Source: Ligustrum vulgare (taxonomy: Eukaryota > Streptophyta > Magnoliopsida > Lamiales > Oleaceae). From it: a DNA stretch of 64,000 bases. The stretch covers positions 24,112,852-24,176,851 of the forward strand of contig OY743171.1 of the NCBI GenBank assembly GCA_963555705.1, written 5' to 3'. Positions 22,966 through 33,780 of the stretch are shown here, piece after piece; position 1 is the stretch's first letter, and each line of letters opens with the position of its first letter. The notes beneath the pieces were generated by a model. That model had not been told where the DNA came from. It saw nothing but the letters and a program-made list of their open reading frames with translations, and did not search any database. Position numbers and translations under genes: made by a program.

Positions 22966-24732
22966 ACTATGGTTGAAGTTGAAGTTGAAAATAGAGAAGA
23001 ACAAGAAGTCCGGGATTCTTCTGAAGCAGCACCGGAGCATGAAGAAGGAGAACAAGCTGAGTTTACAGTTCCTGAAATCAGACGATCAACTCGGGAGAGG
23101 AAAGAACCAGCTTGGCACTCTGAGTACATTATGGAGAGCAATGTTGCATACTGTCTACTGACGGAGGATGGAGAGCCATCAACTTTCCATGAGGCTTTAA
23201 ATAGCCAAGAAGTTTCGCAGTGGATGGAAGCTATGCAGGAAGAAATTGAGGCTCTTCATAAAAACAAGACATGGGATCTTGTTTCGCTACCACAAGGAAG
23301 GAAAGCCATTGGAAATAAATGGGTCTACAAGATCAAACGTGATGGAAATGACCAAGTGGAGCGGTATCATGCTAGACTGGTGGTAAAGGGATATGCTCAG
23401 AAAGAAGGCATTGACTTCAACGAAATATTCTCTCCTGTTGTTCGACTCACGACAGTTCGAGTATTATTGGCGATGTGTGCTACATTAGACTTGCACCTGG
23501 AGCAGTTAGATGTGAAAACTGCATTTCTTCATGGTGAGCTTGAAGAAGAAATTTATATGCTCCAACCAGAAGGTTTTGAAGAAAAAGGAAAAGAGAACTT
23601 GGTTTGCAGGTTGAACAAATCTCTATACAGTCTCAAACAAGCGCCGAGGTGTTGGTATAAGAGATTTGATTCCTTCATTATGAGCCTTGGATACAACAGA
23701 CTTAGTGCAGATCCTTGTGCTTATTGCAAGAGATTTGGTGATGGTAATTTCATTATCTTGCTGTTGTATGTTGACGACATGTTGGTAGCAGGCCCCAACA
23801 AAGATTGTCTTAAAGATTTGAAGGCACAGTTGGCTAGGGAGTTTGAAATGAAGGACTTGGGAACCGCAAACAAGATTCTAGGGATGCAAATTCACCGAGA
23901 CAGAAATAATGGGAAGATTTGGCTTAGTCAGAAGAACTACTTGAAGAAAATCTTGCGACGCTTCAATATGCAAGATTGTAAGCAAATTTCTACCCCTCTT
24001 CCTATTAATTTCAAGTTATCCTCAAGTATGAGTCCTAGCAGTGAAGCAGAGAGGATGGAGATGTCTCGAGTACCGTATGCATCAGCAGTGGGTAGCCTAA
24101 TGTTTGCTATGATCTGTACAAGACCAGACATTGCACAAGCAGTGGGAGCGGTTAGTCGATATATGGCAAATCCTGGTAGAGAGCATTGGAATATGGTGAA
24201 GAGGATCCTAAGATATGTCAAGGGTACCTCAAATGTTGCATTATGCTATGGAGGATTAGAATTTAATGTTAGAGGCTATGTAGATTCAGATTATGCAGGT
24301 GATCCTGATAAAAGCAAGTCCACCACTGGATATGTGTTTACTCTTGCTGGAGGAGCTGTAAGCTGGGGTTCAAAACTGCAGTCTATCGTGGCTACTTCTA
24401 CGACGGAAGCAGAATATGTGGCGGCTACACAAGCTAGCAAAGAGGCAATATGGTTGCAAATGTTAATGGAAGAACTCGGACACAAACAAGAGAAGATTTC
24501 TCTATTTTGTGATAGTCAGAGTGCTTTGCACTTAGCAAAGAATCCAGCATTTCATCCAAGGACGAAACATATTAGAGTACAATATCACTTTGTACGAGAG
24601 AAGGTGGAAGAAGGAAGTGTGGATATCCAGAAGATCCATACGGAGGACAACCTAGCGGATATGTTCACAAAGCCGATCAACACTGATAAATTCACATGGA
24701 GCCGATCCTCTATCGGCCTAGCAGAAGCATAA
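22900..24732 (+). CDS. copia reverse transcriptase-RNase H fragment, frame intact
   Basis: The frame runs without a stop to 24732; native sequence begins near 22990. Residues before that come from the inverted arm and are spurious. RT features in order: TFHEALNSQEVSQWMEAM, NKWVYKIKRDGN, the FSPVVRLTTVRVLLAM region, QLDVKTAFLHGELEEEIYM, LYSLKQAPRCWYKRF and YVDD at 23767-23778 (catalytic). RNase H follows with DSDYAGDPDKSKSTTGY, STTEAEYVAA, DSQSALHLAKNPAFHPRTKH and the terminal DNLADMFTKPI. All key acidic residues are present. With no protease or integrase and no obvious in-frame link to gag, normal translation of this segment is doubtful. Confidence 0.88.
   Translation: MFSFFMLRCCFRRIPDFLFFSITMVEVEVENREEQEVRDSSEAAPEHEEGEQAEFTVPEIRRSTRERKEPAWHSEYIMESNVAYCLLTEDGEPSTFHEALNSQEVSQWMEAMQEEIEALHKNKTWDLVSLPQGRKAIGNKWVYKIKRDGNDQVERYHARLVVKGYAQKEGIDFNEIFSPVVRLTTVRVLLAMCATLDLHLEQLDVKTAFLHGELEEEIYMLQPEGFEEKGKENLVCRLNKSLYSLKQAPRCWYKRFDSFIMSLGYNRLSADPCAYCKRFGDGNFIILLLYVDDMLVAGPNKDCLKDLKAQLAREFEMKDLGTANKILGMQIHRDRNNGKIWLSQKNYLKKILRRFNMQDCKQISTPLPINFKLSSSMSPSSEAERMEMSRVPYASAVGSLMFAMICTRPDIAQAVGAVSRYMANPGREHWNMVKRILRYVKGTSNVALCYGGLEFNVRGYVDSDYAGDPDKSKSTTGYVFTLAGGAVSWGSKLQSIVATSTTEAEYVAATQASKEAIWLQMLMEELGHKQEKISLFCDSQSALHLAKNPAFHPRTKHIRVQYHFVREKVEEGSVDIQKIHTEDNLADMFTKPINTDKFTWSRSSIGLAEA
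22990..23414. repeat. right arm of the 425-bp inverted repeat
   Basis: The native copy of the integrase-RT linker and RT N-terminus. A 24-bp spacer (22966-22989, 'actatggttgaagttgaagt...') separates the arms. RNA crossing the region would fold into a very long hairpin. Confidence 0.95.
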
Positions 24733-24786
24733 GCAGCATGAGAATGGCAAGTGTGGGAAGGATGGCAGGTTACAACAAAAGTGACT

Positions 24787-24800
24787 TTAAGTGGGAGAAA
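24787..24800 (+). other. polypurine tract of the Tnt1-like element
   Basis: TTAAGTGGGAGAAA directly before the TG of the 3' LTR. Confidence 0.85.
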
Positions 24801-25320
24801 TGTGGAAAATAAAGACATTTTTGTTGAATTTGGTAAGCCACCATTAGCCAACAATTTAGTCTATGTTCACACCTATTTGGTAAGCCACCATTAGCCTACA
24901 ATCCTCATATGTTCACACCTATTTTATTCCTTCCATTGTTGATTTTTTGTCCAAACTTTCCCTATAAATAGAGGGCAAAATCTCAATGGAAAATGCACCA
25001 AGTAGAGAGGAAAATAGAGAGTGAAAATAGTAGAGAGAAACATTTGTGAGTAGAGAGAAAATTAGAGAGAAATAAATTGTTTTCTCCTAAGTAATTTCCT
25101 ACTTTGTTTTCTCCTATTACAAGAGAGGTTAAATATTGTTATCTCCTTGTATTTAGAGAGAAGGTTGTTGTAATTCTCCTACTATAGTGAAATCCTCCTA
25201 TACTTGCCCGTGGACGTAGCCATTATTGGTGAACCACGTAAATACTCGTGTTCCATTTTAACCGCAATTTCTCAATTCCACTATACTAGTTGACTAACGC
25301 GATCCGCGCCTTTCCTAAAA
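24801..25320 (+). repeat. 3' LTR of the Tnt1-like element
   Basis: 520 bp, same length as the 5' LTR. Its last bases are AAAA where the 5' copy has AACA, so the terminal CA has become AA. The TATA box is at 24963. Confidence 0.95.
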
Positions 25321-25325
25321 ACACC

Positions 25326-26846
25326 ACCACCAACGCCTGTTGTACAAATTCAAACCACAGGCTTACGCACCACCACTCCAAAAAACACCACACCATACCA
25401 CACAAATCACCACCATCGCACACAATTCAGAATCACATAGTTCTGCAATGATGATGTCCAACGATGTAGTACAATGATCGATTTCGATTTCTGTGAACTC
25501 AAATCAGATTTTTGTGAACTAAATGTCAGCCGATGGTTTCGATTTCTGTGAACTGAAATCAGATTCCGATCTAATGGAACTACGAGCTCTGATTCAAAAT
25601 CTTGATTTCGGCGCGCAGAAGGTACTGGGAGGTGCAGTGTGCCTTCCTGTTGCGTTCGGAGGTCCATTACGCGCGGCACTGCTGCTGCAACCACTAATGT
25701 TCGCCTCTAGTTCCACCGCCACGGACAGTATTGCCCACCGCCGTTATGTTGGAGTTTGAGAGAGCGGTAGAGAGATGGCAAAGGTAGGAGAGAGGGGAGA
25801 GTTGAGAGACGATAGCTACAGCCTGGGATTGGTTGGTTTGGGTTTGGGTTTGGAGTTTATATTTATTTATGTGTTAATTTAATTATGTTTAATTAGTTAA
25901 TTGAATGAATTAACACCTGGAAATTTAGATTTATTTATGTGTTAATTTAATTATGTTTAATTAGTTAATTGAATGAATTAACACCTGAAATTTTAGGAAA
26001 AAATTATGTGAGACTAGATTTTAGAATTGTATCTTTAAAATATAGGTGTCCATGTAATTTTTCCTAAATTTATTGGAACTTAGTTTAATTAGATCCGATT
26101 TGATTCCCTTGGTGGTTTCACTATAATAGGTTTATATAGGTTTATTACTTGCATTGGGCTATGTAGAAATGAGCCTGAATTATAGTACTAGGGTGTTAGG
26201 TTTTAAAGTGTAAAGAAGTTATAAATAGTCTTCTAAGGCTATTTTTCTAACCATAGCTTGCAATGTGGTGAGGCACACACTAAAGAATGTAGTATATGTT
26301 TCCTCCATCAAAAAAAAAAAAAAAAAGAAGCTCTAATCCTAATGTGACGTATAGAAAGGTGGTCACACACATGCATAGCCGACATTGAGAATACTGAGGA
26401 AATCTTGAGGGTAAAAAGGTTTAGTGGAATCAATAACACAATGAAAAGAAGTTATTATAAAGCAAGTTACAAGGGTGAAATCTCTTTCATTCTTGTGTGT
26501 ACAAAATTACTTATTCTAAGTCAAATGCATAGAAAAGAAGAATTCTTGTAACGAAATGATCTATCACAAGAAATCAATTTTTGTGAGTAGAACAACTCGG
26601 GTTCCCAATAGCTCAATTATGTTGGGACCGTGGTACCTGAATGTCTCATCTTGTCAGAGAGTTTCATAAGATGTTGAAGTCTTGCGGTAGCTAGACTCTG
26701 TAATATTGTAGGGGAGTTGTAGTGTTATGGATTTAGGATTGTGGTAGTAGAGTCTCACTATTCCAAGTATCTAAAGGGATGTGTGATGTGACATAACCAT
26801 CCAGCAGGTCTAGAGAATGGACCTTATGTCGAGGTGTGATCGAGGA
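25326..26846. other. intergenic, no gene supported
   Basis: 25326-25760 continues the CCACC-rich flank and contains short open frames on both strands (about 78-95 codons) that resemble nothing recognised. A phrase 'tttcgatttctgtgaact(c/g)aaatcagattt' is repeated at about 25483 and 25536. The remainder is AT-rich with a poly-A at 26311-26326. Confidence 0.5.
25861..25996. repeat. 68-bp tandem duplication
   Basis: 25861-25928 and 25929-25996 are near-identical ('atttatttatgtgttaattt ... aattaacacctg'), head to tail. Confidence 0.92.
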
Positions 26847-27895
26847 CAATGGTGAGCAGGTATAGGCTTAGCGCGGTCCATGGACCACGTTGGACTTTTG
26901 GGCTGGCTTGTCCGACCAAAAAAAAAATTACTTAATTTTTTGAAAGAACCCAGTAGAAGCAGCAGGAGATCGCAAGCTGCAAATTTCTATCTCGTCAAAC
27001 CCACATCTGAAACCAACCCCAAGCCACAAGCACAGCATAGCTCTCCTACCGACTTTGACCACCCTTCCGCTGACGCCTAACTCCCTGCCTACTCCGACAC
27101 TTTCGTTGCTCACCTGCTCCGCAAGCCATCTCCGACTCTGATGTTGCATCTGAAGCAGCCAAGCCATCTCCTACTCCGATGCTCCACGACTCTGTCTCCA
27201 TCTCCCGACTCCGACGATCGACTGTAATCAAGCCTCCAAAGTCCATGACTCCATCTCCATCTTCCAACTCTGAGGCCCTGATTTGAGGTTTTGTCTTTAG
27301 GGAATATTGGTTGATCAGTTAAGATTAGGTTTTTGTCTTTTGGGCATGTTGAATAGTTAAGATTTGTGGGGGATTTTTTTTTCCTACTGATATAAGATAT
27401 AGATTTGTGGGTAGTTTTTTTCTTTTGATCATATTGATTAATTAAGATTTGTGGGTATTTTTGTATATATTGATGATTTGTGAGTAGTTTTGTCTACTGA
27501 TATTAATTTGGAATTGGGGGTTATTTTTAATTGATTTGATTTGCTTTGTTTGAATTTTTGTAATTTGAGATTTGTGATTTGTGTTTAATATTTTGTGAAG
27601 TTCATTTGTGAGTTTCTAATTCTAATTTGTTTATTTTAGTATGAAAAAAAAATAATGTCTAAGATTGATAATGAAGTTATTTTACAACGATTTCAAAGTA
27701 TGAAAACTCGCAAGGAGCGATTTTAAGATATTTCAATTGAATTGGAATTTGTTTACTTGTCATTTGTGAAATTAAGTTTTATTTATTTGGTTTAATTTTT
27801 CTTAAAAAAAAATCTTCGGGGGCAATGCCCCCTTTGTTCCCCAAGCCTCATTTAATTTTCGCCCACGCTGAAATGAAATCCTGACTCGTCCCCTG
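26847..27895 (+). mobile_element. probable hAT DNA transposon remnant
   Basis: The right end reads ...gactcgtcccctg, the reverse complement of a hAT-style CAGGGGACGAGTC terminus. The left end CAATGGTGAGCAGG matches it imperfectly. A 7-bp tcgagga flanks both sides (26840-26846 and 27897-27903), one short of the 8 bp usual for hAT. Just inside the right part (27655-27726) a frame reads MSKIDNEVILQRFQSMKTRK. This resembles the C-terminus of plant hAT transposases of the TTF/MYM-finger type and matches the hAT element in the cupin intron. The rest of the transposase is absent. Confidence 0.6.
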
Positions 27896-27903
27896 CTCGA
27901 GGA

Positions 27904-28257
27904 CACAATGCGACTTGTGATTACGATAGGGATGGACAGTCGTCAGGGTCGTTCGTAACATTCCTCGGATTCATCCTATAATGCCCGAAGAGGTTCTATG
28001 TGAGGACCAGAAAAAGGTTGTGAATAAGCTCGATTTTGTTTTACAGACATGTGCTTGGCGTTTCAAGAATCGTGCACATCAATGTATTTGGTTGGAGTTG
28101 GAAAGATTGTCAAGAAAAAAGTAAATACATGTCAGGTGTGAAATACTAGCCTGACTTTAATTAAATCAAAATATGCTGACCAAAAAAAAAAAAAAACCCT
28201 ATTAAAGAACCATCACTAATGTTGCTGAAAAACTATCATTAAACAAAACGTACGATG
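27904..28257. other. non-coding sequence, nothing recognised
   Basis: About 350 bp of ordinary composition between the hAT remnant and the LARD, with one poly-A run at 28183-28196. No open frame or repeat of note. Confidence 0.5.
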
Positions 28258-28262
28258 ATACA

Positions 28263-29194
28263 TGATGCTGTAAAAAATCCTAACATTGACGTTGCAAGAT
28301 CTAGGACTTCTTGATCACTGGAAAAGATGAACGAATTCGCCTTGTATAACCTGGAAAAAGGCGAGGAGGATTCTCCCCGTCGCCCCTCCAGTGTGAGAAT
28401 TAGTATTCTGAAAAATAGAGAGAATATATAACTGAAAAACGTAAAGAATATTGAATGAATATTGTGATCAAAAGAGCTGTATTTATAGGACTGAAAAAAG
28501 CCCATAACCTTCTTTAATTGAAGAATGAGTCTTTTTGATATAAACTTACCTTTTAAGGGGAATTCTATCTTTACAAGAATAGAGTTCCCCTTTTTTAGTG
28601 GGTTTCCTTATAAGATACGTCTTGTTATGGAGGCACAAGAAGGAGGTCCACGAATGAAGCTCATTAATGTAGAAGGTTCAAAGTCCTATCTGTGTTGGGC
28701 TTCTAAGCGTGATGTGACTGGGACAGACCGACCATATATCTTATCATCAATGAGATTTTTGATAAGGTCGGGAGCGACCAATCTATGTAGTGACAGAATA
28801 AGCTCGGTCAAATATGTTGAATAAACGTAGAGTAACCTAGTGAGGCCGGGCAACAATCCCGATCTATACATGGCCAGGCATTATTGCCCGACCTGTTATA
28901 CTCCAAATCCCTAGCTTATTTTAGAGCGTCGTGAATTTGTACTGATCACTTGATTTTCTAGGATGTAAGGCTAAAAACATAGCCCATTAACGTGTTTTGG
29001 GGCTAGGGTTGGCCCATAATAAAACTACAATGCTTCTATGAACAAATCGACCCAAAGGGGTGACCTCGAGCCATAGAGAGGTTGATCCAAAGTGTGATGT
29101 TGTGCAAGATAGAAGGCCGGCCCAAAGCATGACCTTGGGCCTTAAGGTGAAAAGTAATATTCTGATAATGGAATGAATAAAAATATACTGATCA
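28263..29194 (-). repeat. 3' LTR of the LARD (element sense)
   Basis: 932 bp. Plus-strand reading TGATGCTGTAAAAAATCC to ...ATACTGATCA; pairs with 35412-36344 with scattered substitutions and small indels. Confidence 0.92.
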
Positions 29195-29207
29195 TTAGCC
29201 CCCGTGC
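29195..29207 (-). other. polypurine tract of the LARD
   Basis: Minus strand GCACGGGGGCTAA immediately before the LTR. Confidence 0.8.
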
Positions 29208-29599
29208 GTCAGAGGTCGAGCTCCGGCCTCTGACGTATGTCATATAGAGTTTAATTATTGCTAAAGTAAAGTCAAGGTCGCGCTATGAAACATGGTCTCA
29301 CTTCTAGCCAAGGACTTTCACTTACCAAATCTTGAAAACAACTGAGAGAGTTCTTCCATTATTCCCATCTCATGAGTTTCGCTAATTCACAAGTAGAGGT
29401 CTTGTCGATGTACCAGACAATGGTTGAAAACCCTGTATTTATGGAGTAAGTAGCTCATTCCAAGTAGAATTAGGTTATTCGGATGATTTGGAAACGTTGG
29501 AGTCTTGATGGCAGTATTAGGATACGGTTGTATAATATCCAATTGCCATATTGAAGTAGGATTTTTTTAGCTGCCCATGCAAGACAGAATGAGTTCAAC

Positions 29600-29990
29600 G
29601 GTTATGTTGCAGCTTATGTTAATAAATAATAAGCCAAGTCCATTCTAAGTAATGAGTTCAAGCTTTTATAATAAGTTGAGCTCATGTTATGTAAGAATAA
29701 GCAGAGGTTATGTTAACGAATGTTTATGTTGGCAAGAATTAAGCATGAGCTTAAGTCAAGTAATGAGCTCGAGCTTTTGTTAAGCAAGAATAAGCCGAGG
29801 TTATATCAAGGAATAAGCTTGGACTTATGTGAGTGAGAGTAAAGCATGAACTTATGTTAAGTAATGAGCTCGAGTATATGTTAGCAAGAATTAAGCATGA
29901 GTTTATCTTATGTAATAAACTCGAGCATTATGTAGAATGTAAATAAGCCCGAGCATGTAAAGTAATAAACATGAGCTTATGTAGATCGGG
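29600..29990. repeat. degenerate 'gagcttatgttaagtaat' repeats, first block
   Basis: Phrases such as 'gagcttatgttaagtaatgag' and 'ctcgagcttttgttaagcaag' recur every 50-60 bp with many changes. A second block of the same phrases is at 31480-31790. Confidence 0.7.
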
Positions 29991-30129
29991 GGACTTCATT
30001 ATGTGATTTGATTACTTGACTGCTTGAGAATGACCATGTGTACTTGTATGAGCAAGTATCTAATTGTTTGCTCGTCGTTTAAGGCTTTGAGCACTTGCAC
30101 GTGGGCAAGAAACAACTTTGCTAGGTAGT

Positions 30130-31015
30130 GTCATCAATAACTTGTGAAGGTCGTGCTACGTGACCGACCTCGTAAATTATTTTAATAAAGAAAGGGTCAA
30201 GCCCTTCACTTTGTGATTTTTGGGAATTTATTTGTAAATTTTCGCATAGAGAATGCGCCAAGTCCTTGATTTTGTGTAATTTACAAGAATGGTTGACAAG
30301 TTGGGTATTTTGAATATGGCAGTGAGCCCGTGCTTTGAACTAGAAACCCTTTATAATTTTGAAGTATAGTTATACAGGTCGATCATGGCCAACGTTATAG
30401 ACTTTAGCGCAAAGGAGGGGTCAAGCCTTGCCCTTTCGTGAGTTTATGAAAAATAATTTGTAACGTCGATCAAGACCGACCTTGTAAATAATTTACACAA
30501 ATAAGTGATCAAGCTTTTGAATTTGTGAATTCATGGAAAACAATTTGTAAGGTCGATCAAGGCCGATCTTTTATAGGATTTACACAAAGAAATGGTCAGG
30601 TCCTCGACTTCGTGTTTCTGAGGAAATAGTTTATAAATTCCTGCCATGTGACCCACCTTGTAAATTATTTGACTTTGTGTAGTTTTAAGGGAATGGTTAG
30701 TCAGGTCGGACATTTAAGCCGACCTTGTAAACCTTTAGCACAAAGAAGGGTCAAACCCTTGACTTTGTATAATTTAAGGAAATAGGTCAGGCAGGTAGGT
30801 CAAGCTTATAGACTTTTTGTACAAAGAAGGGATCAAATCCTCGACTTTGTGTAAAAAAGAGATAGTTTGATAGGTCGGGCATATGGGCTAACCTTATAAA
30901 CTCTTCATAGGAAAGCAATCTGTGAGGCCGGACATGATGGTTGATCCCGTACATTATTCGTGCTGAAATAATTCATTAGGTCGGACATTTTGGTCAACCT
31001 TATAATTTATTTATG
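30130..31015. repeat. degenerate tandem repeats of roughly 100-110 bp in the LARD
   Basis: Recurring order of phrases: 'aggtcg..cat..ggccgaccttgtaaatta', then 'cacaaagaagggtcaagcc', then 'tcgactttgtg' and 'ggaaataatttgtaa'. Units are strongly diverged on the left and grade into the regular 51-bp array at 31016. Confidence 0.65.
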
Positions 31016-31363
31016 AGGAAATAATTTGTAACGCCTTACTATATGAGACATTGTAAATTGTTTGCGAGGAAATAATTTGTAACGCCTTGCTATATGAGAC
31101 ATTGTAAATTATTTGCGAGGAAATAATTTGTAATGCCTTGCTATATGAGACATTGTAAATTATTTGTGAGGATATAATTTGTAACGCCTTGCCATATGAG
31201 ACATTGTAAATTATTTGCTAGGAAATAATTTTTAACGCCTTGCCATATGAGACATTGTAAATTATTTGTGAGGAAATAATTTGTAACGCCTTGCCATATA
31301 TTGTAAATTATTTGCGAGGAAATAATTTGTAACGCCTTGCCATATGAGACATTGTAAATTATT
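31016..31363. repeat. 51-bp tandem array, about seven units
   Basis: The unit runs 'gaggaaataatttgtaacgc' + 'cttgccatatgagacattgt' + 'aaattatttgc'. Six units are full-length with 1-4 changes; one has lost nine bases near 31299. A 75-codon open frame on the minus strand is just the translated repeat. Confidence 0.93.
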
Positions 31364-31479
31364 CCCAATGTGGTACGGTAGGTTTTCTTTAATTATCACA
31401 GTTGTTTTCGTTCGATGACTGGAGGGCATAAAAGCTAACCTCAGATTGACGAGGGATTATGGCTTGCATTGATAATAGA

Positions 31480-31790
31480 GCTTATTGATATGTTTAAGCA
31501 AGGGATAAGTCGAGATTATGTTAAGTAATAATATTTAACTTATGTTGAGAAGTAATAAGCCGAGATTATGTTAAGTAATAACCTCTAACTTATGTTGAGA
31601 AGGAATAAGCCGAGCTCATGTTAAGAAATAATGAGCTTGTTATTGCAGGAGTTTTAGGTCAAGCTCATGTTAGCACATAAACCCGAGCTGGTGTTAGAAA
31701 ATAATAGGTCGAGCTCATGTTTAAGTAATGAGCTCAAGTCAACGTTAAGGAATGGTAAGCCGAGCTTACGTTGAGTAATAAGCCCAAACT
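31480..31790. repeat. degenerate 'gagcttatgttaagtaat' repeats, second block
   Basis: Units such as 'ataagccgagattatgttaagtaata' are repeated about six times; same family as 29600-29990, the two blocks bracketing the 51-bp array. Confidence 0.7.
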
Positions 31791-31799
31791 TGTTTTAGC

Positions 31800-33400
31800 G
31801 GAAATTTAATTGATTCGAAGCAAACATTTTTTTCAATTAATATAATTAGCTATTGAAAAAGGTTGAAGCATTTTAATCAAAGTAGATTGTACCAAGGAAG
31901 GTCATGCTAAAATATTTTAAGTGTTTCTATTGATGATCACATAGAAATATGATGTTTTACATAATTGGTCATTGTGTGAGTTACTTTATAATTTGCTACT
32001 TAAATAAGCTAATTTTCAAGTTATATAAACTTTAGATCACAAAAAATAACATGAATCATCATGTGAATGAATCAAATAACTTCAAATTCAGCAAGCAATT
32101 TAACTTGGGTATTATTTATCAGATCATACTTGAGGTTGTGTAAATAATGAGACCAAAATTACAATCGGATTTCATCAATTAAATTAGCATATTAATAGAT
32201 TATGAGGCTTTCACGATTTTCGCAAAGATCAATAATTAATTGATTTTAATCCTTAGGCATATTGCTCATAGATTATAATTGTTTTGCCAGAATTCTACCG
32301 AGAACTTTCCATTTTGAGTCTTGGTCGTAGCTTTTGGTTTGTTATGAGAAATAGCGGAACCCATAATCATCTAATGATCAGAAAGTATATTTCTTGAATT
32401 CACATATCGCAAGCTATTGCAGATTTAATAAACTAGTCTCAACTTACCGAATAGATTATCAATTTGGGCAAAGATAAATTAATCCTATTTAGAGTTTACT
32501 AGCTCTTTATTTAGCAGTAGCAACAGATAAAGATGGGATTGAAAAATCTTTGAGCTCTAACACATGATCAATGTTATGCAATAATTATTGAATTAATAAA
32601 GAGCGTTAGGGTACACCTTGTTTTTGCAATTCCTCGGGCGGATCCAAAAATGATCAAGAACTTGGGGAAATCCTTAGTCATCGTTAAGCAGTAGTTGATT
32701 TGATGGCTTTGATCAAAAGGCTCAACAATTACAATGAGAAGTCACATTGCACCGTAGTGGACAGGAGATCCGATTGAGGTGTTTTATGCAATATCTCGCA
32801 TTAGGGACAAAAAATGAAGTCAAATTAAGGTTACTGCCAATTTATCACATCCAATAAAATGTCAAACTACTAATGATATGGATTTAAAAACTTTTCATTC
32901 TTTGATGGAAACAAATGAATGAAAACATCTCAATATCTCCTTTATTTGTTAATGTCAACAAGGAAGTAATAACATAGTGACTAGAGGCTCAGCCAAGTAG
33001 TCTCAAGTGCAAAATTTTGCAGGACGTAGTGAATAAGTCGATGCAAAAAATGATAATAGTCAAATCTATTGAGTCACATTCGATGCAACGGAATCACACA
33101 GTATTTGCATGATTTTTAAGTTCTTACACCAAATTTCTATCAAATTGCACAAGAATTTATGAGTAGGGTAAGAGTACACCTGGGTTTTGTAGTTGTCTGA
33201 GACGCAAATGGAGAAATAATCAAATATTTAAAGAATTGTTTCCTCCAGTAGATAGTTTCCATCTAAGGGAAGATCTCGAGATCATCCAAAGCAGTAGATT
33301 GTTAGAGCAAGTTTTAATCCTTTTGCCAAAGATGAGAAACAGGGCAATCCATTGGCTAGAAACTCCAATTGACCCAAAGATCCGGTGCAGAGAAGGAGAT
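31800..33400. other. unique non-coding interior of the LARD
   Basis: No gene seen. A loosely repeated passage occurs near 32610 and 33170 ('gtacacctNgttttNNaattNctcNg', followed about 35 bp later by 'atgatcaa' or 'ataatcaa'), suggesting an old internal duplication. Confidence 0.45.
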
Positions 33401-33404
33401 TGAA

Positions 33405-33780
33405 CTCATCCAGAAGAATTGGAGTTGGATATAGATACCCTCAAATTGTACTCCCCTACCGATCCATCAGATATATTGTTCACAAGAGATTCTTCGAGTG
33501 TAGTTTTAATGCCTAAAAGTTTTTAGAGGAACAACAATCACATCAACTGGGCGTTGGCCGTTGGCATCTTCAATGTTTGGGTCAACATCGACCGATAGAA
33601 GCAGCTTGACGGCATTAAAGATGTGAACAAAGCCACCAGAGGCAGCACAATGGAGTGCAGTATAGTTGTTTTTGCCATATATTCTATTCAAATCAATTTC
33701 TGGCAGGGAAACCACCAGTTTCAATACCACCATGGGTAGCAGCAACCATCAAGGGCCTCTAACAAATTTCCAACTACCAA
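33405..33780 (-). pseudogene. captured fragment of a CCCH zinc-finger/ankyrin protein gene (C3H30/OXS2-like)
   Basis: In minus-strand frames one reads PLMVAATHGGIE, then after a shift VVSLPEIDLNRIYG, TALHCAASGG, VKLLLSVDVDPNIEDANGQR and PVDVIVVPLK. After one more frame break it reads TTLEESLVNN and GEYNLRVSISNSNSSG. This order (two ankyrin repeats, the 'DVIVVPPKL' block, then a helix and 'NLRV' Ser/Asn-rich stretch) is that of plant arginine-rich tandem CCCH zinc-finger proteins with ankyrin repeats, such as Arabidopsis C3H30/OXS2. The zinc fingers themselves are absent. It lies in the LARD's sense orientation. Two frame breaks make it a dead passenger. Confidence 0.8.

Larger units (their letters stand above)
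21488..25320 (+). mobile_element. Tnt1-like Ty1/copia retrotransposon, internally rearranged and non-autonomous
   Basis: Both LTRs are 520 bp and differ at only about eight positions by eye. The flanking 5-mers acacc (21483-21487) and acacc (25321-25325) are an exact target duplication. The primer site, a truncated gag, an intact RT-RNase H frame and a polypurine tract are present. The rest of gag, the protease and the whole integrase are missing and replaced by a 425-bp inverted copy of the RT N-terminal region. The element could be mobilised only in trans. The low LTR divergence indicates recent insertion. Confidence 0.95.

Noticed and set aside
22794..23161. Two open frames of 115 codons on opposite strands with almost the same protein sequence
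   Set aside because: They are the mirror images produced by the 425-bp inverted repeat, antisense to the true RT frame.
31016..31363. CRISPR-like regular spacing
   Set aside because: Units are contiguous and fully repeated with no unique spacers, and the DNA is plant nuclear; it is a tandem array.
33405..33780. A functional ankyrin-repeat gene
   Set aside because: It is inside an LTR element, lacks the zinc fingers and has two frame breaks.
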